Source: Helicobacter pylori (GTDB taxonomy: Bacteria; Campylobacterota; Campylobacteria; Campylobacterales; Helicobacteraceae). From it: DNA of 64,000 nucleotides. Location of the stretch: positions 744,001 to 808,000 of the forward strand of contig NZ_CP011486.1 in the NCBI RefSeq assembly GCF_001653455.1, given 5' to 3'. Under the pieces are notes generated by a model that did not search any database, had not been told where the DNA came from, and was given only the letters and a program-made list of their open reading frames with translations. Below are positions 1 to 7,884 of the stretch, in pieces. Position numbers and translations under genes: made by a program. Positions within the stretch are counted from its first letter, which is position 1; each line of letters begins with the position of its first letter.

Positions 1-402
1 ATAGAAAGCGCGATCGCTAAAAATATAGATGAAGTCTTTATAGACACCGCCGGGCGCTTGCACAACCAAACCAATCTCAAAAACGAGCTTTCTAAAATCG
101 CGCGTACCTGCTCTAAAGTTTTAAAAGACGCCCCCTTTTATAAATTCCTTATTTTAGATGGCACGCAAGGGAGTTCTGGACTAACGCAAGCGAAAATTTT
201 CCATGAAACTTTGGCGTTAGATGGCGTGATCATGACTAAGCTTGATGGCACTTCTAAAGGCGGAGCGATTTTAAGCGTGCTGTATGAGTTGAAATTACCC
301 ATTCTTTATTTAGGAATGGGCGAAAAAGAAGACGATTTGATCGCTTTTGATGAAGAACGCTTTATAGAAGACCTGGTTGATGCGGTGTTTGTGGAGCAAT
401 AA
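1..402 (+). CDS. ftsY: Signal recognition particle receptor FtsY, C-terminal part
   Basis: The reading frame is open from the first base, so this is the 3' end of a gene that starts outside the window. The visible 133 residues are the end of an SRP-type GTPase G domain: DTAGR near residue 15 is the G3 motif and TKLDG near residue 80 is the G4 guanine-specificity motif, followed by GMGEKEDDL and the terminal helix [10 protein letters not shown]. FtsY docks the signal recognition particle and its nascent chain at the inner membrane. The G-domain motifs could also fit Ffh, but there is no methionine-rich M domain and the protein ends right after the G domain, as FtsY does. It converges on the minus-strand genes that follow. 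Confidence 0.93.
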   Translation: MESAIAKNIDEVFIDTAGRLHNQTNLKNELSKIARTCSKVLKDAPFYKFLILDGTQGSSGLTQAKIFHETLALDGVIMTKLDGTSKGGAILSVLYELKLPILYLGMGEKEDDLIAFDEERFIEDLVDAVFVEQ

Positions 403-466
403 ACTAACAATAAAAAAACCTTTTTAAACTTTTATTTTTTGCTTTAGTTTTTAAGACTTTGTTTTT

Positions 467-612
467 AAACTCATTTCCTTAAGGGGATAGGGGGTATTTT
501 GAAACAATTCCCATTGCAATCTCCAACTAGAAACCCCCAAAAAGACCGCTTTTTTAATAAAGCTACCACTTGACTAGCGTCAAGCTCTTTTATTATTGAT
601 TATAAAAAATGT
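467..612 (+). repeat. Dispersed intergenic repeat, copy 1 of 3
   Basis: This stretch between ftsY and the YkgJ-like gene shares its layout with copies at 29803-29945 (same strand) and 63134-63270 (opposite strand). Shared blocks are AAGGGGATAGGGGGTA, a CCAACTA..CCCC block, GACCGCTTTTTT, and a hairpin CTTGAC-TAGC-GTCAAG followed by CTCTTTTATTATT, then GATT.TAAAAAATG. The hairpin plus T-rich tail looks like an intrinsic terminator and would suit the end of ftsY. No coding potential was seen. Confidence 0.75.
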
Positions 613-634
613 TTTTTAGCATTTTTATGATATG

Positions 635-955
635 CTATTTCGTAAGAATAACCCTAAAACTCACATCCATGTGGTTTGCTTCCTGTAAGGCGTTGCAAAT
701 TTCTGCATTTTTGGCATAAAACTCCTTGCGCGGGATATGAGGAAAAAGCTTCTTATGCGCCTCATCAATCCTGCAAATTAACGGACGCGATTCATAAATC
801 TTACACCCATTCGTTTCCAAATCCAAAAACTTGCACACCCCATTGCCGGTGTCAAACTCAATAAGTTCAACAATCCCAGTAATATTTTTACAGCAAAGCC
901 CACAAGAGGTGCAAGGGAAACGATCGAGAATTTTTTGCTTTTTTGATTCTTCCAT
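635..955 (-). CDS. YkgJ-family cysteine-cluster protein
   Basis: The 106-residue protein carries CTSCGLCC at residues 15-22, further cysteines in VCKFLD and GCKIYESRPLICR, and a last one in AEICNAL. This spacing is that of the YkgJ/UPF0153 family of small cytosolic proteins thought to bind zinc or an iron-sulfur cluster; their function is unknown. The gene lies 40 bp downstream of the 360-codon cassette gene on the same strand and could be co-transcribed with it, but the family also occurs alone. A weak AAAAGG lies upstream of the ATG. Family assignment is firm; role is not. Confidence 0.75.
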   Translation of the reverse strand: MEESKKQKILDRFPCTSCGLCCKNITGIVELIEFDTGNGVCKFLDLETNGCKIYESRPLICRIDEAHKKLFPHIPRKEFYAKNAEICNALQEANHMDVSFRVILTK

Positions 956-995
956 GCTCGCTTTTTTGCCTTTTTTCCTCTTTTAAACCATAGCC

Positions 996-2078
996 TTAAG
1001 AAGTCTTATCGTCGTCTCTTAGATCTTCAAGCTGCGCTTGCCTAAATCTGATACCACCCAAGCTATAATTCCCATTTTCTAGGCTACCCATTTGATCTCG
1101 CATGAGATTGAACGCTTTTTTTGCTTTTTCATTGAGCTTTTGGTGTTTATCCATGATAGAAACTTTCAAAAGAGCGCTCAAACTAGAGAGCGTTGAAAAA
1201 GTAACGCAGAGCTGATCTTTTTCTTTTTGAGTGTAACGAGAAGTATCGTAGTTATGCTTTTTCATCGTGGCGATGGCCTCTATGGAGAGCGAGAAAAACA
1301 GCGCATCAAATTTTGTGATTTGTCTGGTGAAAAGATCTGCCATTTTTTCAACCGATCTAAGATTATCAACCATCACATCCGCTTTTTTGACGGCTGCTTC
1401 AACTTGAGAGTAATAAGCCTTGGCGTTTTCTAGCTTTTCTTCCATTTTAGAAGCGCTAAAAGCCCCTAAAATAGCGAGTGCAGGCCCGGCAACAAGCCCT
1501 CCAAGCACTGCCATGCCCCCAACCATACCAAAGCCACCCACAGAGAGCGCCCCACCACCAAGCCAAGCAAGGGTAGCGTTTGTCGCTGCAACACCGCTAA
1601 GCTCAGCGATCGCTACACCACTAGCCGTGCTAGCAAGCATGCCCACCCCAGCGTATGCACCATAAGCTGCAAGCACTCCCCCCAAAACACTCGCACCAAG
1701 CGTGCCGGTAGCATCCAAAAAGTCCACTTCACGATATTGATTGGTGATTTTTCGTGCATCTGATACTTGAGCTTCAATGTCTTGCATGTTGATACCTTCA
1801 ATAATGATCCTACTGCGATTCAATCGGTGGAAGTGATCCAAAAAGCCTGAAACCGTATGGCTTAAAACATGGAGTTTTTTCTCGCCAAACCTCATAAAAG
1901 CGCGCTTGCAATCAGACTCCGCAGACTCAGCCTTTTTAGTTGCTTCCTCTTTTAAGCTCTCTGCCTTTTTGATAAATTCATCAGCTTCGCAATCGGCATC
2001 GAGCGCATCAATCCCTTTTTTGACTCCGTATCCTGCTGCCGCTAGGGCTATGCCTCCTAAAATAAATGGTAATGGCAT
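996..2078 (-). CDS. Uncharacterised glycine-zipper protein, third gene of the cassette (360 aa)
   Basis: I do not recognise a named function. Residues 1-18 are hydrophobic (PLPFILGGIALAAAGYG). Residues 27-120 are charged and probably helical, with a coiled-coil-like stretch at 33-60. Residues 121-210 are extremely rich in Gly and Ala with GxxxG/GG steps (for example AWLGGGALSVGGFGMVGG), as in proteins whose helices insert or pack in membranes. Residues 211-360 are again soluble and helical. From memory, the ATNATLAWLGGG segment recurs in unannotated proteins of unrelated bacteria; this was not checked. The start is supported by AAAGGAGAAAAC directly before ATG, the same leader as the 113-codon gene 79 bp upstream, so the two are probably in one operon. 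Possible roles include pore former, membrane remodeller or conflict effector; none is shown. Confidence 0.7.
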   Translation of the reverse strand: MPLPFILGGIALAAAGYGVKKGIDALDADCEADEFIKKAESLKEEATKKAESAESDCKRAFMRFGEKKLHVLSHTVSGFLDHFHRLNRSRIIIEGINMQDIEAQVSDARKITNQYREVDFLDATGTLGASVLGGVLAAYGAYAGVGMLASTASGVAIAELSGVAATNATLAWLGGGALSVGGFGMVGGMAVLGGLVAGPALAILGAFSASKMEEKLENAKAYYSQVEAAVKKADVMVDNLRSVEKMADLFTRQITKFDALFFSLSIEAIATMKKHNYDTSRYTQKEKDQLCVTFSTLSSLSALLKVSIMDKHQKLNEKAKKAFNLMRDQMGSLENGNYSLGGIRFRQAQLEDLRDDDKTS

Positions 2079-2157
2079 GTTTTCTCCTTTAAATGTTATT
2101 TTTGTTGTTTAAGATTTCTTGAAAAAAACCCATATGGTTGAAATTCTCTAACCATGG

Positions 2158-2499
2158 TTAAACTCCTCTAACCAAGGACGCATTAGATCTCTCATTAAGA
2201 ATACTATGTCTGATACTTTTCAAAGCTTTTAGATTTTCATCAATGCTTTTTTGAAGCTCAGCGTGCACGGCTTTCTTTTGTTCTCTTGGCAAATCGCTTG
2301 CATCAATCAGATCTTCATGGCGGTAGATAAGGCTGAGTGTTTGACCAATGTCAATCATTTCTTCAATAACGCTGTCTTCAATCCCATGCGTTCTAGCGGC
2401 TTGCACGAATTTCTCACGATCTCTTTGATTGAAAGAACCACCCTTTTCTAGCGACTCTACCACATTGGTTACAACCGCATATTTATCATTTTTTTCCAT
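2158..2499 (-). CDS. Uncharacterised small helical protein, second gene of the cassette (113 aa)
   Basis: The 113-residue product has no signal peptide and no membrane segment. It is acidic and basic in alternation and looks wholly helical. No catalytic motif was recognised. Its ATG follows AAGGAGAAAAC and lies only 10 bp after the stop of the 516-codon gene, so the two are surely co-transcribed. Its position between two large glycine-zipper proteins would fit a small partner, chaperone or immunity/regulatory subunit, but that is inference from order alone. The intergenic stretch to the next gene (2079-2157) contains CTCTAACCA twice and no promoter I would defend. Confidence 0.65.
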   Translation of the reverse strand: MEKNDKYAVVTNVVESLEKGGSFNQRDREKFVQAARTHGIEDSVIEEMIDIGQTLSLIYRHEDLIDASDLPREQKKAVHAELQKSIDENLKALKSIRHSILNERSNASLVRGV

Positions 2500-2509
2500 G
2501 TTTTCTCCT

Positions 2510-4060
2510 TTACATTCTTATGTCTTTATTGCTGGTAATCAATTCCCAAAGTTCTTGATTGTTATTAGACAACGCCTTTTGACCACACCATTCTTGGATC
2601 TTATTATTGACTCCTATGGCCCAATCCGCATCGCCTGCATAAAGTGCACGCTCAAGCTCATCAAAACTCTGATTGAAAAACTTGGTGGTTTCATGAAAAT
2701 ATGACTCAAACACCTCCTTAAATTGATTTTGATACGCCTCTGACAGCTTGATGAATTCACGGCATTCTTTTTCAATCTCTATACGCCTTTGGCGCGCCAA
2801 TTTAGCCTCTTCACGAGCCTTTAGAAAGGCATTAAAACAAGTTTCACTCAGAATCGCACCCACAAAAGCCCCAATCATCGCTCCAACTACAGGAATAGGG
2901 ATGAGCGCTTGACCAGCAACTGCCATAGCCCCACTACTTACAAGAGTGGTGTTGGCTTTCACAAGTTGTTTGCAAAGCTCTGTTCCATCGATCTTTCCAG
3001 AAAAATAGCGAGTTAAAACCGTAGCGTTTGTCACACAAGCAGTCACAATCATCGCAGGTGCTGTTCCCTTGCCAAGGCTTTGGATGATTTTATTAGCGCT
3101 GCTTTGCATCCAACCTCCAAAAGATGAGCTTGCAAACGCGCTACCATAACTAAACGCTCCACCCTTTAGGGTAGCAATGGCGGTGTGCTTGATCGCTTCT
3201 TTGGGATCTTTACCCTTTGCAAGACATTCATAGATATTTTTTATTGCTGAGATCCCACCACTTATCAACGCGCCGGTTTGTGCAGCGTTCATTCCTGCTT
3301 TATGGGAAATGCTAGCAACATCTTTGCTAGTGGAGAGCTTTGGGTTCAATCTGGCTTCAATCGCCTCTCCTTTAGTGACGCTCGCAGGCCTTGTATGGGC
3401 TTTGATTGTTTTGCAATGTTGGAGTTTTTCCTCTAAATGAGCGGCTTTTTGAAAATTGCCAAACTCCTTTTGTTTCGCAATTTGAGATTCTAGGCTCTTG
3501 ATCTTAGTATTGAGTGCTTTTTGAAAATCCCCATACTGATCCTTAGCGATTTTCATGTTCGCACCATTTTCAAAGTATTTTTTATAGGGTTTAGATAAGA
3601 ATTTTTTAAAACACTCCTCACCATTTCTACCCACAAATTTACTTTGCGTGAGCGTGTCAGGAATGACATTCCCCTTTTTATCCACACTAGTATAATCCAC
3701 GATCTCGTGGTTCTTCTTGGGCGTCGCATGGTTTGGGCAAAGAGTCTTAACCTGAGCCTTTTGCCCGCTAGAAAGATCATCATACTGTGCTATCCTTTCT
3801 GGTTTTCCTGCAAGAATATTATTCGCATTGACACGGGCTTGCTCTTTGATTTCAGCAGAATACCCCGCCTGTTGGTTGATATTTTGTTTAATATACTTGG
3901 GGTTTACCTTTCCTTTTGAGATCTCTTCTAGTCTAGGCAAGCTAGAGAAATGCTCTCTATTGGCCCTAGCATGAAGTGCACTCTCTTCGCTAGTTGAACC
4001 CATGATAGTTACATCTGTAATGTTGCTGTATTTTTGATTTTTTTCTCGATCTTTTTTCAT
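2510..4060 (-). CDS. Uncharacterised large glycine-zipper protein, first main gene of the cassette (516 aa)
   Basis: Layout by residue: 1-145 polar and basic, with a conserved-looking KFVGRNGEEC at 141-150; 180-220 a predicted coiled coil; 236-300 containing PKLSTSKDVASISHKAG and a glycine-rich ALISGGISAIKN; 300-408 alternating hydrophobic segments rich in Gly/Ala/Ser with ALIPIPVVGAMIGAFVG; 409-516 a charged helix rich in EAKLARQRRIEIEKEC, then AGDADWAIGVNNKIQEWCG. No signal peptide and no enzyme motif were seen. From memory the same layout recurs in uncharacterised proteins of unrelated bacteria; unverified. The ATG has GGAG seven bases upstream. It sits at the head of the cassette, and its start codon overlaps, as ATGA, the stop that an upstream short ORF would reach if its G run were one base shorter. 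Confidence 0.7.
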   Translation of the reverse strand: MKKDREKNQKYSNITDVTIMGSTSEESALHARANREHFSSLPRLEEISKGKVNPKYIKQNINQQAGYSAEIKEQARVNANNILAGKPERIAQYDDLSSGQKAQVKTLCPNHATPKKNHEIVDYTSVDKKGNVIPDTLTQSKFVGRNGEECFKKFLSKPYKKYFENGANMKIAKDQYGDFQKALNTKIKSLESQIAKQKEFGNFQKAAHLEEKLQHCKTIKAHTRPASVTKGEAIEARLNPKLSTSKDVASISHKAGMNAAQTGALISGGISAIKNIYECLAKGKDPKEAIKHTAIATLKGGAFSYGSAFASSSFGGWMQSSANKIIQSLGKGTAPAMIVTACVTNATVLTRYFSGKIDGTELCKQLVKANTTLVSSGAMAVAGQALIPIPVVGAMIGAFVGAILSETCFNAFLKAREEAKLARQRRIEIEKECREFIKLSEAYQNQFKEVFESYFHETTKFFNQSFDELERALYAGDADWAIGVNNKIQEWCGQKALSNNNQELWELITSNKDIRM

Positions 4061-4132
4061 GGCTCAACTCCAAAAACAAGAGATTTAAAAAAAGCGAGAA
4101 ATTTTGGGGATTTTAAAAGGTTTAGGGTAGGC

Positions 4133-4210
4133 TTATAAGTAACCCCCCCCCCCCCCGAAAGACCGGAAACTAAAAACGCCGGAAATAAAAAACGCTAGGA
4201 TTTTTTCCAT
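4133..4210 (-). CDS. Short leader ORF carrying a poly-G run (25 aa as sequenced)
   Basis: An ATG at 4210-4208 follows a textbook AAAGGAG six bases upstream, the best ribosome site in this stretch. The product starts MEKILAFFISGVFSFRSF, a basic-hydrophobic leader, then runs through G14 as glycines and stops at TAA (4135-4133). If the run had 13 G (or 10, or 16), the frame would continue for 28 more codons and end in TGA at 4059-4057, overlapping the ATG of the 516-codon gene as ATGA. This would couple translation of the two. With 12 or 15 G it stops early. The reading is direct from sequence; expression and the coupling effect are inference. Another explanation is that this is only a remnant of an older gene. 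Confidence 0.45.
   Translation of the reverse strand: MEKILAFFISGVFSFRSFGGGGGYL
4143..4156. repeat. Homopolymer run of 14 C (G on the coding strand)
   Basis: Fourteen consecutive C residues lie 83 bp upstream of the 516-codon gene, inside the short leader ORF. Runs of this length slip during replication in H. pylori and are the usual basis of on/off switching. The exact length in a single consensus sequence is itself uncertain. Confidence 0.9.
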
Positions 4211-4312
4211 AAAAATCTCCTTTTTGTTTGATCTTAGCCCCTATAACCAAAAATCCTAAACAAACCGCCTTATTTTTAATAAAAAGGTTTAAAATAATAA
4301 ATATTTTAGCCC

Positions 4313-5278
4313 CTACCCCCCTGTATAGTAAAACGCCCTTGTGGGAGTGTCGCTGTTTTTATCGTTCCACATGTTTTTTTCTGGCTTATTGATGACGGAT
4401 TGCTTTAAAAGCCTTTTTATAGTTTTTGTATTCTTGTTGATGATCGCCTCTTTAGCGTCTATGGCGTCTTGATAGTATAAACATGGGCAAATCTTGCCAT
4501 CAGAAGCCAAACGGATACGATTGCAAGATTGGCAAAAATCATCGCTATGTGGGGCAATAATGCCAAATTGATAGCCATTTTCTAGCGTGTAGATTTTAGA
4601 AGACCCTTTTTTAGGTTTTTCCATGCCCATAATTTTATATTTTTGAGCGATCAAATCTAAAATTTCTCGCTCTTTCAAGCCTTTAACAAAGCTCTTAGCA
4701 TGCGTGTTTTCCATAAATTCAATGTAGCGGATTTGCATGCGCTTATCTTTTGCATATTCTAAAAGATCTAAGATTTCATCATCATTAACGCCTTTCATCA
4801 CAACCATGTTGATTTTAACTTTTAAACCCACTTTTAAGGCTTCTTCAATCCCCTCTAGAGCGTTTTTAAGGGCGTCTTTTTGAGAGATTTTTAAAACCCT
4901 ATCGCTTTTTAAAGAATCTAAGGAAACATTCACTTGCACTAACCCGGCATCTTTTAAACCCTTAGCCATTTTTTTGAGTAAAAAACCATTAGTGCTTAAA
5001 ACTAATGCCACTTCTTTATTGTAAGCATGCAATTTAGCGATAAATTCGTCTAAACCCTTTCGTAATAATGGCTCCCCACCCGTGATCCTAATCTTTTTAA
5101 TGCCTTCATCAATGGCGATTTTAAGAAATTCTAAAACATTATCCAAAGGCAATAATTCTTCATCATCAAAAAAATCTAATGGCGTAGCAGGCATGCAATA
5201 TTGACACCTGAAATTACATTGTTTGGTTACAGACACTCTAATATAGTCAATAACCCTATTAAAACTATCTACTAACAC
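4313..5278 (-). CDS. moaA: GTP 3',8-cyclase MoaA (molybdenum cofactor biosynthesis)
   Basis: This radical-SAM enzyme converts GTP to the cyclic intermediate that MoaC turns into cPMP, the first step of molybdopterin synthesis. The N-terminal cluster motif CNFRCQYC (about residues 21-28) binds the SAM [4Fe-4S] cluster, TGGEPLLR follows, and the C-terminal cluster ligands are CQSC and CPC near residues 250-266. The protein ends in YYTGG; the terminal double glycine is typical of MoaA. At 321 residues it is full length. The start is GTG, with AAAGGGA touching it. It is divergent from mobA across 87 bp, and the other moa genes lie 35 kb away at 39-41 kb. Confidence 0.95.
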   Translation of the reverse strand: MLVDSFNRVIDYIRVSVTKQCNFRCQYCMPATPLDFFDDEELLPLDNVLEFLKIAIDEGIKKIRITGGEPLLRKGLDEFIAKLHAYNKEVALVLSTNGFLLKKMAKGLKDAGLVQVNVSLDSLKSDRVLKISQKDALKNALEGIEEALKVGLKVKINMVVMKGVNDDEILDLLEYAKDKRMQIRYIEFMENTHAKSFVKGLKEREILDLIAQKYKIMGMEKPKKGSSKIYTLENGYQFGIIAPHSDDFCQSCNRIRLASDGKICPCLYYQDAIDAKEAIINKNTKTIKRLLKQSVINKPEKNMWNDKNSDTPTRAFYYTGG

Positions 5279-5365
5279 TCCCTTTATCCCTTATACCCTT
5301 ATATTTAAGCTTTTAGTGTAACATAATAAACGACGACTTAACAATATCAAACATGGATAAATCTT

Positions 5366-5971
5366 TTGAAAAACCCTATTATTAGTAATATTCCTTGCGT
5401 TTTACTGGCTGGGGGCAAAAGCTCTCGTTTTATCATCAATGGCGCTCAATCCAATAAGGCTCTCATGCCTTTTGAATCCTATTCTAGCCTTTTAGAATAC
5501 CAATACACACGCCTTTTAAAACTTTTCAAACAAGTCGTTATTAGCACTAAAAAATCTTATACCTTAAACGCTCCCTATCTTTTAGAAAAAGAAAGCAATC
5601 TTTTTTCGCCCCTTGTTGGTATTTATAACGCTTTTTTAACGCTGCAAACCCCTTATATTTTTTTTATCGCTATAGACACGCCCTTAGTGTCCTTTGAAAG
5701 CATTAAGGCTCTTTGTGGAGTCCAAAACTTTAGCGTGGTCTATGCTAAAGATCCTACAAAAGAACATTATTTGATTTCTTTATGGCATCAAAGTGTCCTT
5801 AAGGCTCTTTTTTACGCTCTTAAAACACACAATTACCGCCTGAGCGATCTTGTAAAAAATGCCTCTTCAATCGCTATCAATTTTGACAAAAAAGAAGAAT
5901 TTTTAAACCTCAACACCCTAAAAGACTATGAATTATCCGTTCAAATCTTAAAAAAGGGAATAAATGGCTGA
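5366..5971 (+). CDS. mobA: Molybdenum cofactor guanylyltransferase MobA
   Basis: MobA attaches GMP from GTP to molybdopterin to give the bis-MGD cofactor. The nucleotide-binding motif LAGGKSSRF is at about residues 13-21, followed by NKALMPF, and the metal-binding aspartate region is [10 protein letters not shown] near residue 96. The length of 201 residues is normal. The start appears to be TTG, with GGATAA upstream. The stop overlaps the flhB start by 8 bp, so translation of the two is probably coupled although the functions are unrelated. Divergently placed from moaA. Confidence 0.88.
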   Translation: MKNPIISNIPCVLLAGGKSSRFIINGAQSNKALMPFESYSSLLEYQYTRLLKLFKQVVISTKKSYTLNAPYLLEKESNLFSPLVGIYNAFLTLQTPYIFFIAIDTPLVSFESIKALCGVQNFSVVYAKDPTKEHYLISLWHQSVLKALFYALKTHNYRLSDLVKNASSIAINFDKKEEFLNLNTLKDYELSVQILKKGING

Positions 5972-7040
5972 AGAAGAAAAGACTGAACTCCCTAGCACGA
6001 AAAAAATCCAAAAAGCCAGAGAAGAAGGCAATGTGCCTAAAAGCATGGAAGTGGTGGGGTTTTTAGGGTTACTGGCCGGGCTAATGAGTATTTTTGTTTT
6101 TTTTATATGGTGGGTGGATGGCTTTAGCGAGATGTATCGTTATGCGTTGAAAGACTTTTCTTTAGATTTTAGCAAGGAAAGCGTTCAAGAGCTTTTTAAC
6201 CAGCTCGCTAAAGACACTTTTTTATTGATCCTGCCTATTCTAATCATTTTAGTAATGGTGGCGTTTTTGTCTAATGTCTTGCAATTTGGCTGGCTCTTTG
6301 CCCCTAAAGCCATTGAGCCTAAATTTTCTAAAATCAACCCTATCAATGGCGTTAAAAACCTTTTTTCTTTAAAAAAGCTTCTTGATGGGAGTTTGATCAC
6401 CTTAAAGGTTTTTTTAGCTTTTTTTCTAGGGTTTTTCATTTTTTCTTTATTTTTAGGGGAATTAAACCATGCGGCTCTTTTGAATTTAAAAGGCCAGTTA
6501 TTGTGGTTTAAAAACAAAGCGTTATTACTCATTTCTTCGCTTTTATTTTTATTTTTTGTTTTGGCTTTTATAGACTTAGTGATCAAGCGCCGCCAATACA
6601 CCCACTCTTTAAAAATGACCAAACAAGAAGTTAAGGACGAATACAAACAACAAGAAGGAAGCCCAGAAATCAAAGCCAAAATCCGCCAAATGATGATGAA
6701 AAACGCCGCTAACAAAATGATGCAAGAAATCCCTAAAGCCAATGTCGTGGTAACTAACCCCACCCACTACGCCGTCGCTCTTCAATTTGATGAAGAGCAC
6801 CCTGTGCCTATTGTAGTGGCTAAAGGCACGGATCATTTAGCCATTAGGATTAAGGGCATTGCCAGAGAGCATGATATAGAAATCATAGAAAATAAAACGC
6901 TCGCCAGAGAGCTTTATAGAGATGTGAAGTTAAACGCTGCCATACCGGAAGAATTGTTTGAAGCGGTAGCGATTGTCTTCGCTCAAGTGGCTAAATTGGA
7001 GCAAGAACGCCAAAAACAAAAGATCCTTAAACCTCTTTAA
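5964..7040 (+). CDS. flhB: Flagellar type III export protein FlhB
   Basis: FlhB is the export-gate protein of the flagellar type III secretion system that switches substrate specificity from rod/hook to filament proteins. The N-terminus [20 protein letters not shown] is the conserved cytosolic lead-in, four membrane segments follow between about residues 30 and 205, and the cytosolic domain carries the autocleavage motif NPTH at 265-268. At 358 residues it is complete. AAGGG precedes its ATG inside the end of mobA. No other flagellar genes are adjacent; fliL and motAB are 42-48 kb further on. Confidence 0.95.
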   Translation: MAEEEKTELPSTKKIQKAREEGNVPKSMEVVGFLGLLAGLMSIFVFFIWWVDGFSEMYRYALKDFSLDFSKESVQELFNQLAKDTFLLILPILIILVMVAFLSNVLQFGWLFAPKAIEPKFSKINPINGVKNLFSLKKLLDGSLITLKVFLAFFLGFFIFSLFLGELNHAALLNLKGQLLWFKNKALLLISSLLFLFFVLAFIDLVIKRRQYTHSLKMTKQEVKDEYKQQEGSPEIKAKIRQMMMKNAANKMMQEIPKANVVVTNPTHYAVALQFDEEHPVPIVVAKGTDHLAIRIKGIAREHDIEIIENKTLARELYRDVKLNAAIPEELFEAVAIVFAQVAKLEQERQKQKILKPL

Positions 7041-7128
7041 AATTGCTATAAATCCGCTTTTAAGCTTTTAAGGACGCTTGATTGAAATCAAAAAGGCTTT
7101 AACTATCCCTATTAAATGAGAGCCAAGT

Positions 7129-7866
7129 TTAAATCTTATGCTCCAAGCGCCTTAAAGTGTTATGCACATATTCTAAAAGCCACCCTAACAAACCCAAAAG
7201 ATAAAAACCTAATCGCATGCCGTAATATTCTTTGGTTTGAACGAACATGCTAGAACATAGCACCACCACACAAAGCCCTACGATCAAAATGAGCGTGTTA
7301 GCGTATTCATACAGCCCAAAAAGGCGTTTGTGATAGATTAAAACCAGTATAAACAAAATAAGAGCGAGTATAAAAAGGGAAAAATCCACGCAATCAGACA
7401 CGCTTAAAAACCTAAAACTCTGTAAAGAAGATGCAAAAATCCACACGATGCAAATATTCATAGAGGGCAAGAAAGATTGCTTCATGCTAGCCCCTAAAAA
7501 ACGCCACAATAAAGTCCCTAACAGCGCAAAATAGAAAAAATAAAGCACCATTAAAGAATCTTTAATGGGAAAATTCCAAGCGTAGAAAGAAAGGCATAAT
7601 ATCCCTATGCAAGCGCATTTTTGGCGCGTGAGGGTGAAAGGCTTTAAAATAAGCACAAGCATATAAATTAAAGAAACGCCTATTAGCCCCAAGTAACCTA
7701 ATTTGATAATAAAATCATAAACATGGTTTTCAAACAAAAAAAACAATTGGGAAAAATCGTTGCTAAAATGCGAAAACAACAAAGTTTCCACATTAAACAA
7801 AAACAACAAAAAAAACAAAGAAGAAAAAACAACCTTATGCGTGTATATTTTTTGGTAAAAATTCAT
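7129..7866 (-). CDS. Uncharacterised integral membrane protein
   Basis: The 245-residue product is almost entirely hydrophobic, with about six or seven predicted membrane helices separated by short basic or acidic loops (for example HKRLFGLYEYAN near residue 180) and a basic C-terminus LRRLEHKI. No motif points to transport or enzyme function, and I recognise it only as an inner-membrane protein conserved in Helicobacter by position. It follows amiA on the same strand with an 18-bp gap, so it is probably in the same transcript. Convergent with flhB. Confidence 0.75.
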   Translation of the reverse strand: MNFYQKIYTHKVVFSSLFFLLFLFNVETLLFSHFSNDFSQLFFLFENHVYDFIIKLGYLGLIGVSLIYMLVLILKPFTLTRQKCACIGILCLSFYAWNFPIKDSLMVLYFFYFALLGTLLWRFLGASMKQSFLPSMNICIVWIFASSLQSFRFLSVSDCVDFSLFILALILFILVLIYHKRLFGLYEYANTLILIVGLCVVVLCSSMFVQTKEYYGMRLGFYLLGLLGWLLEYVHNTLRRLEHKI

Positions 7867-7884
7867 CTATAACCTAATCATTGC

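Noticed and set aside
6185-6763. Long minus-strand ORF opposite flhB
   Set aside because: FlhB is complete and conserved on the other strand; the shadow has no family pattern.
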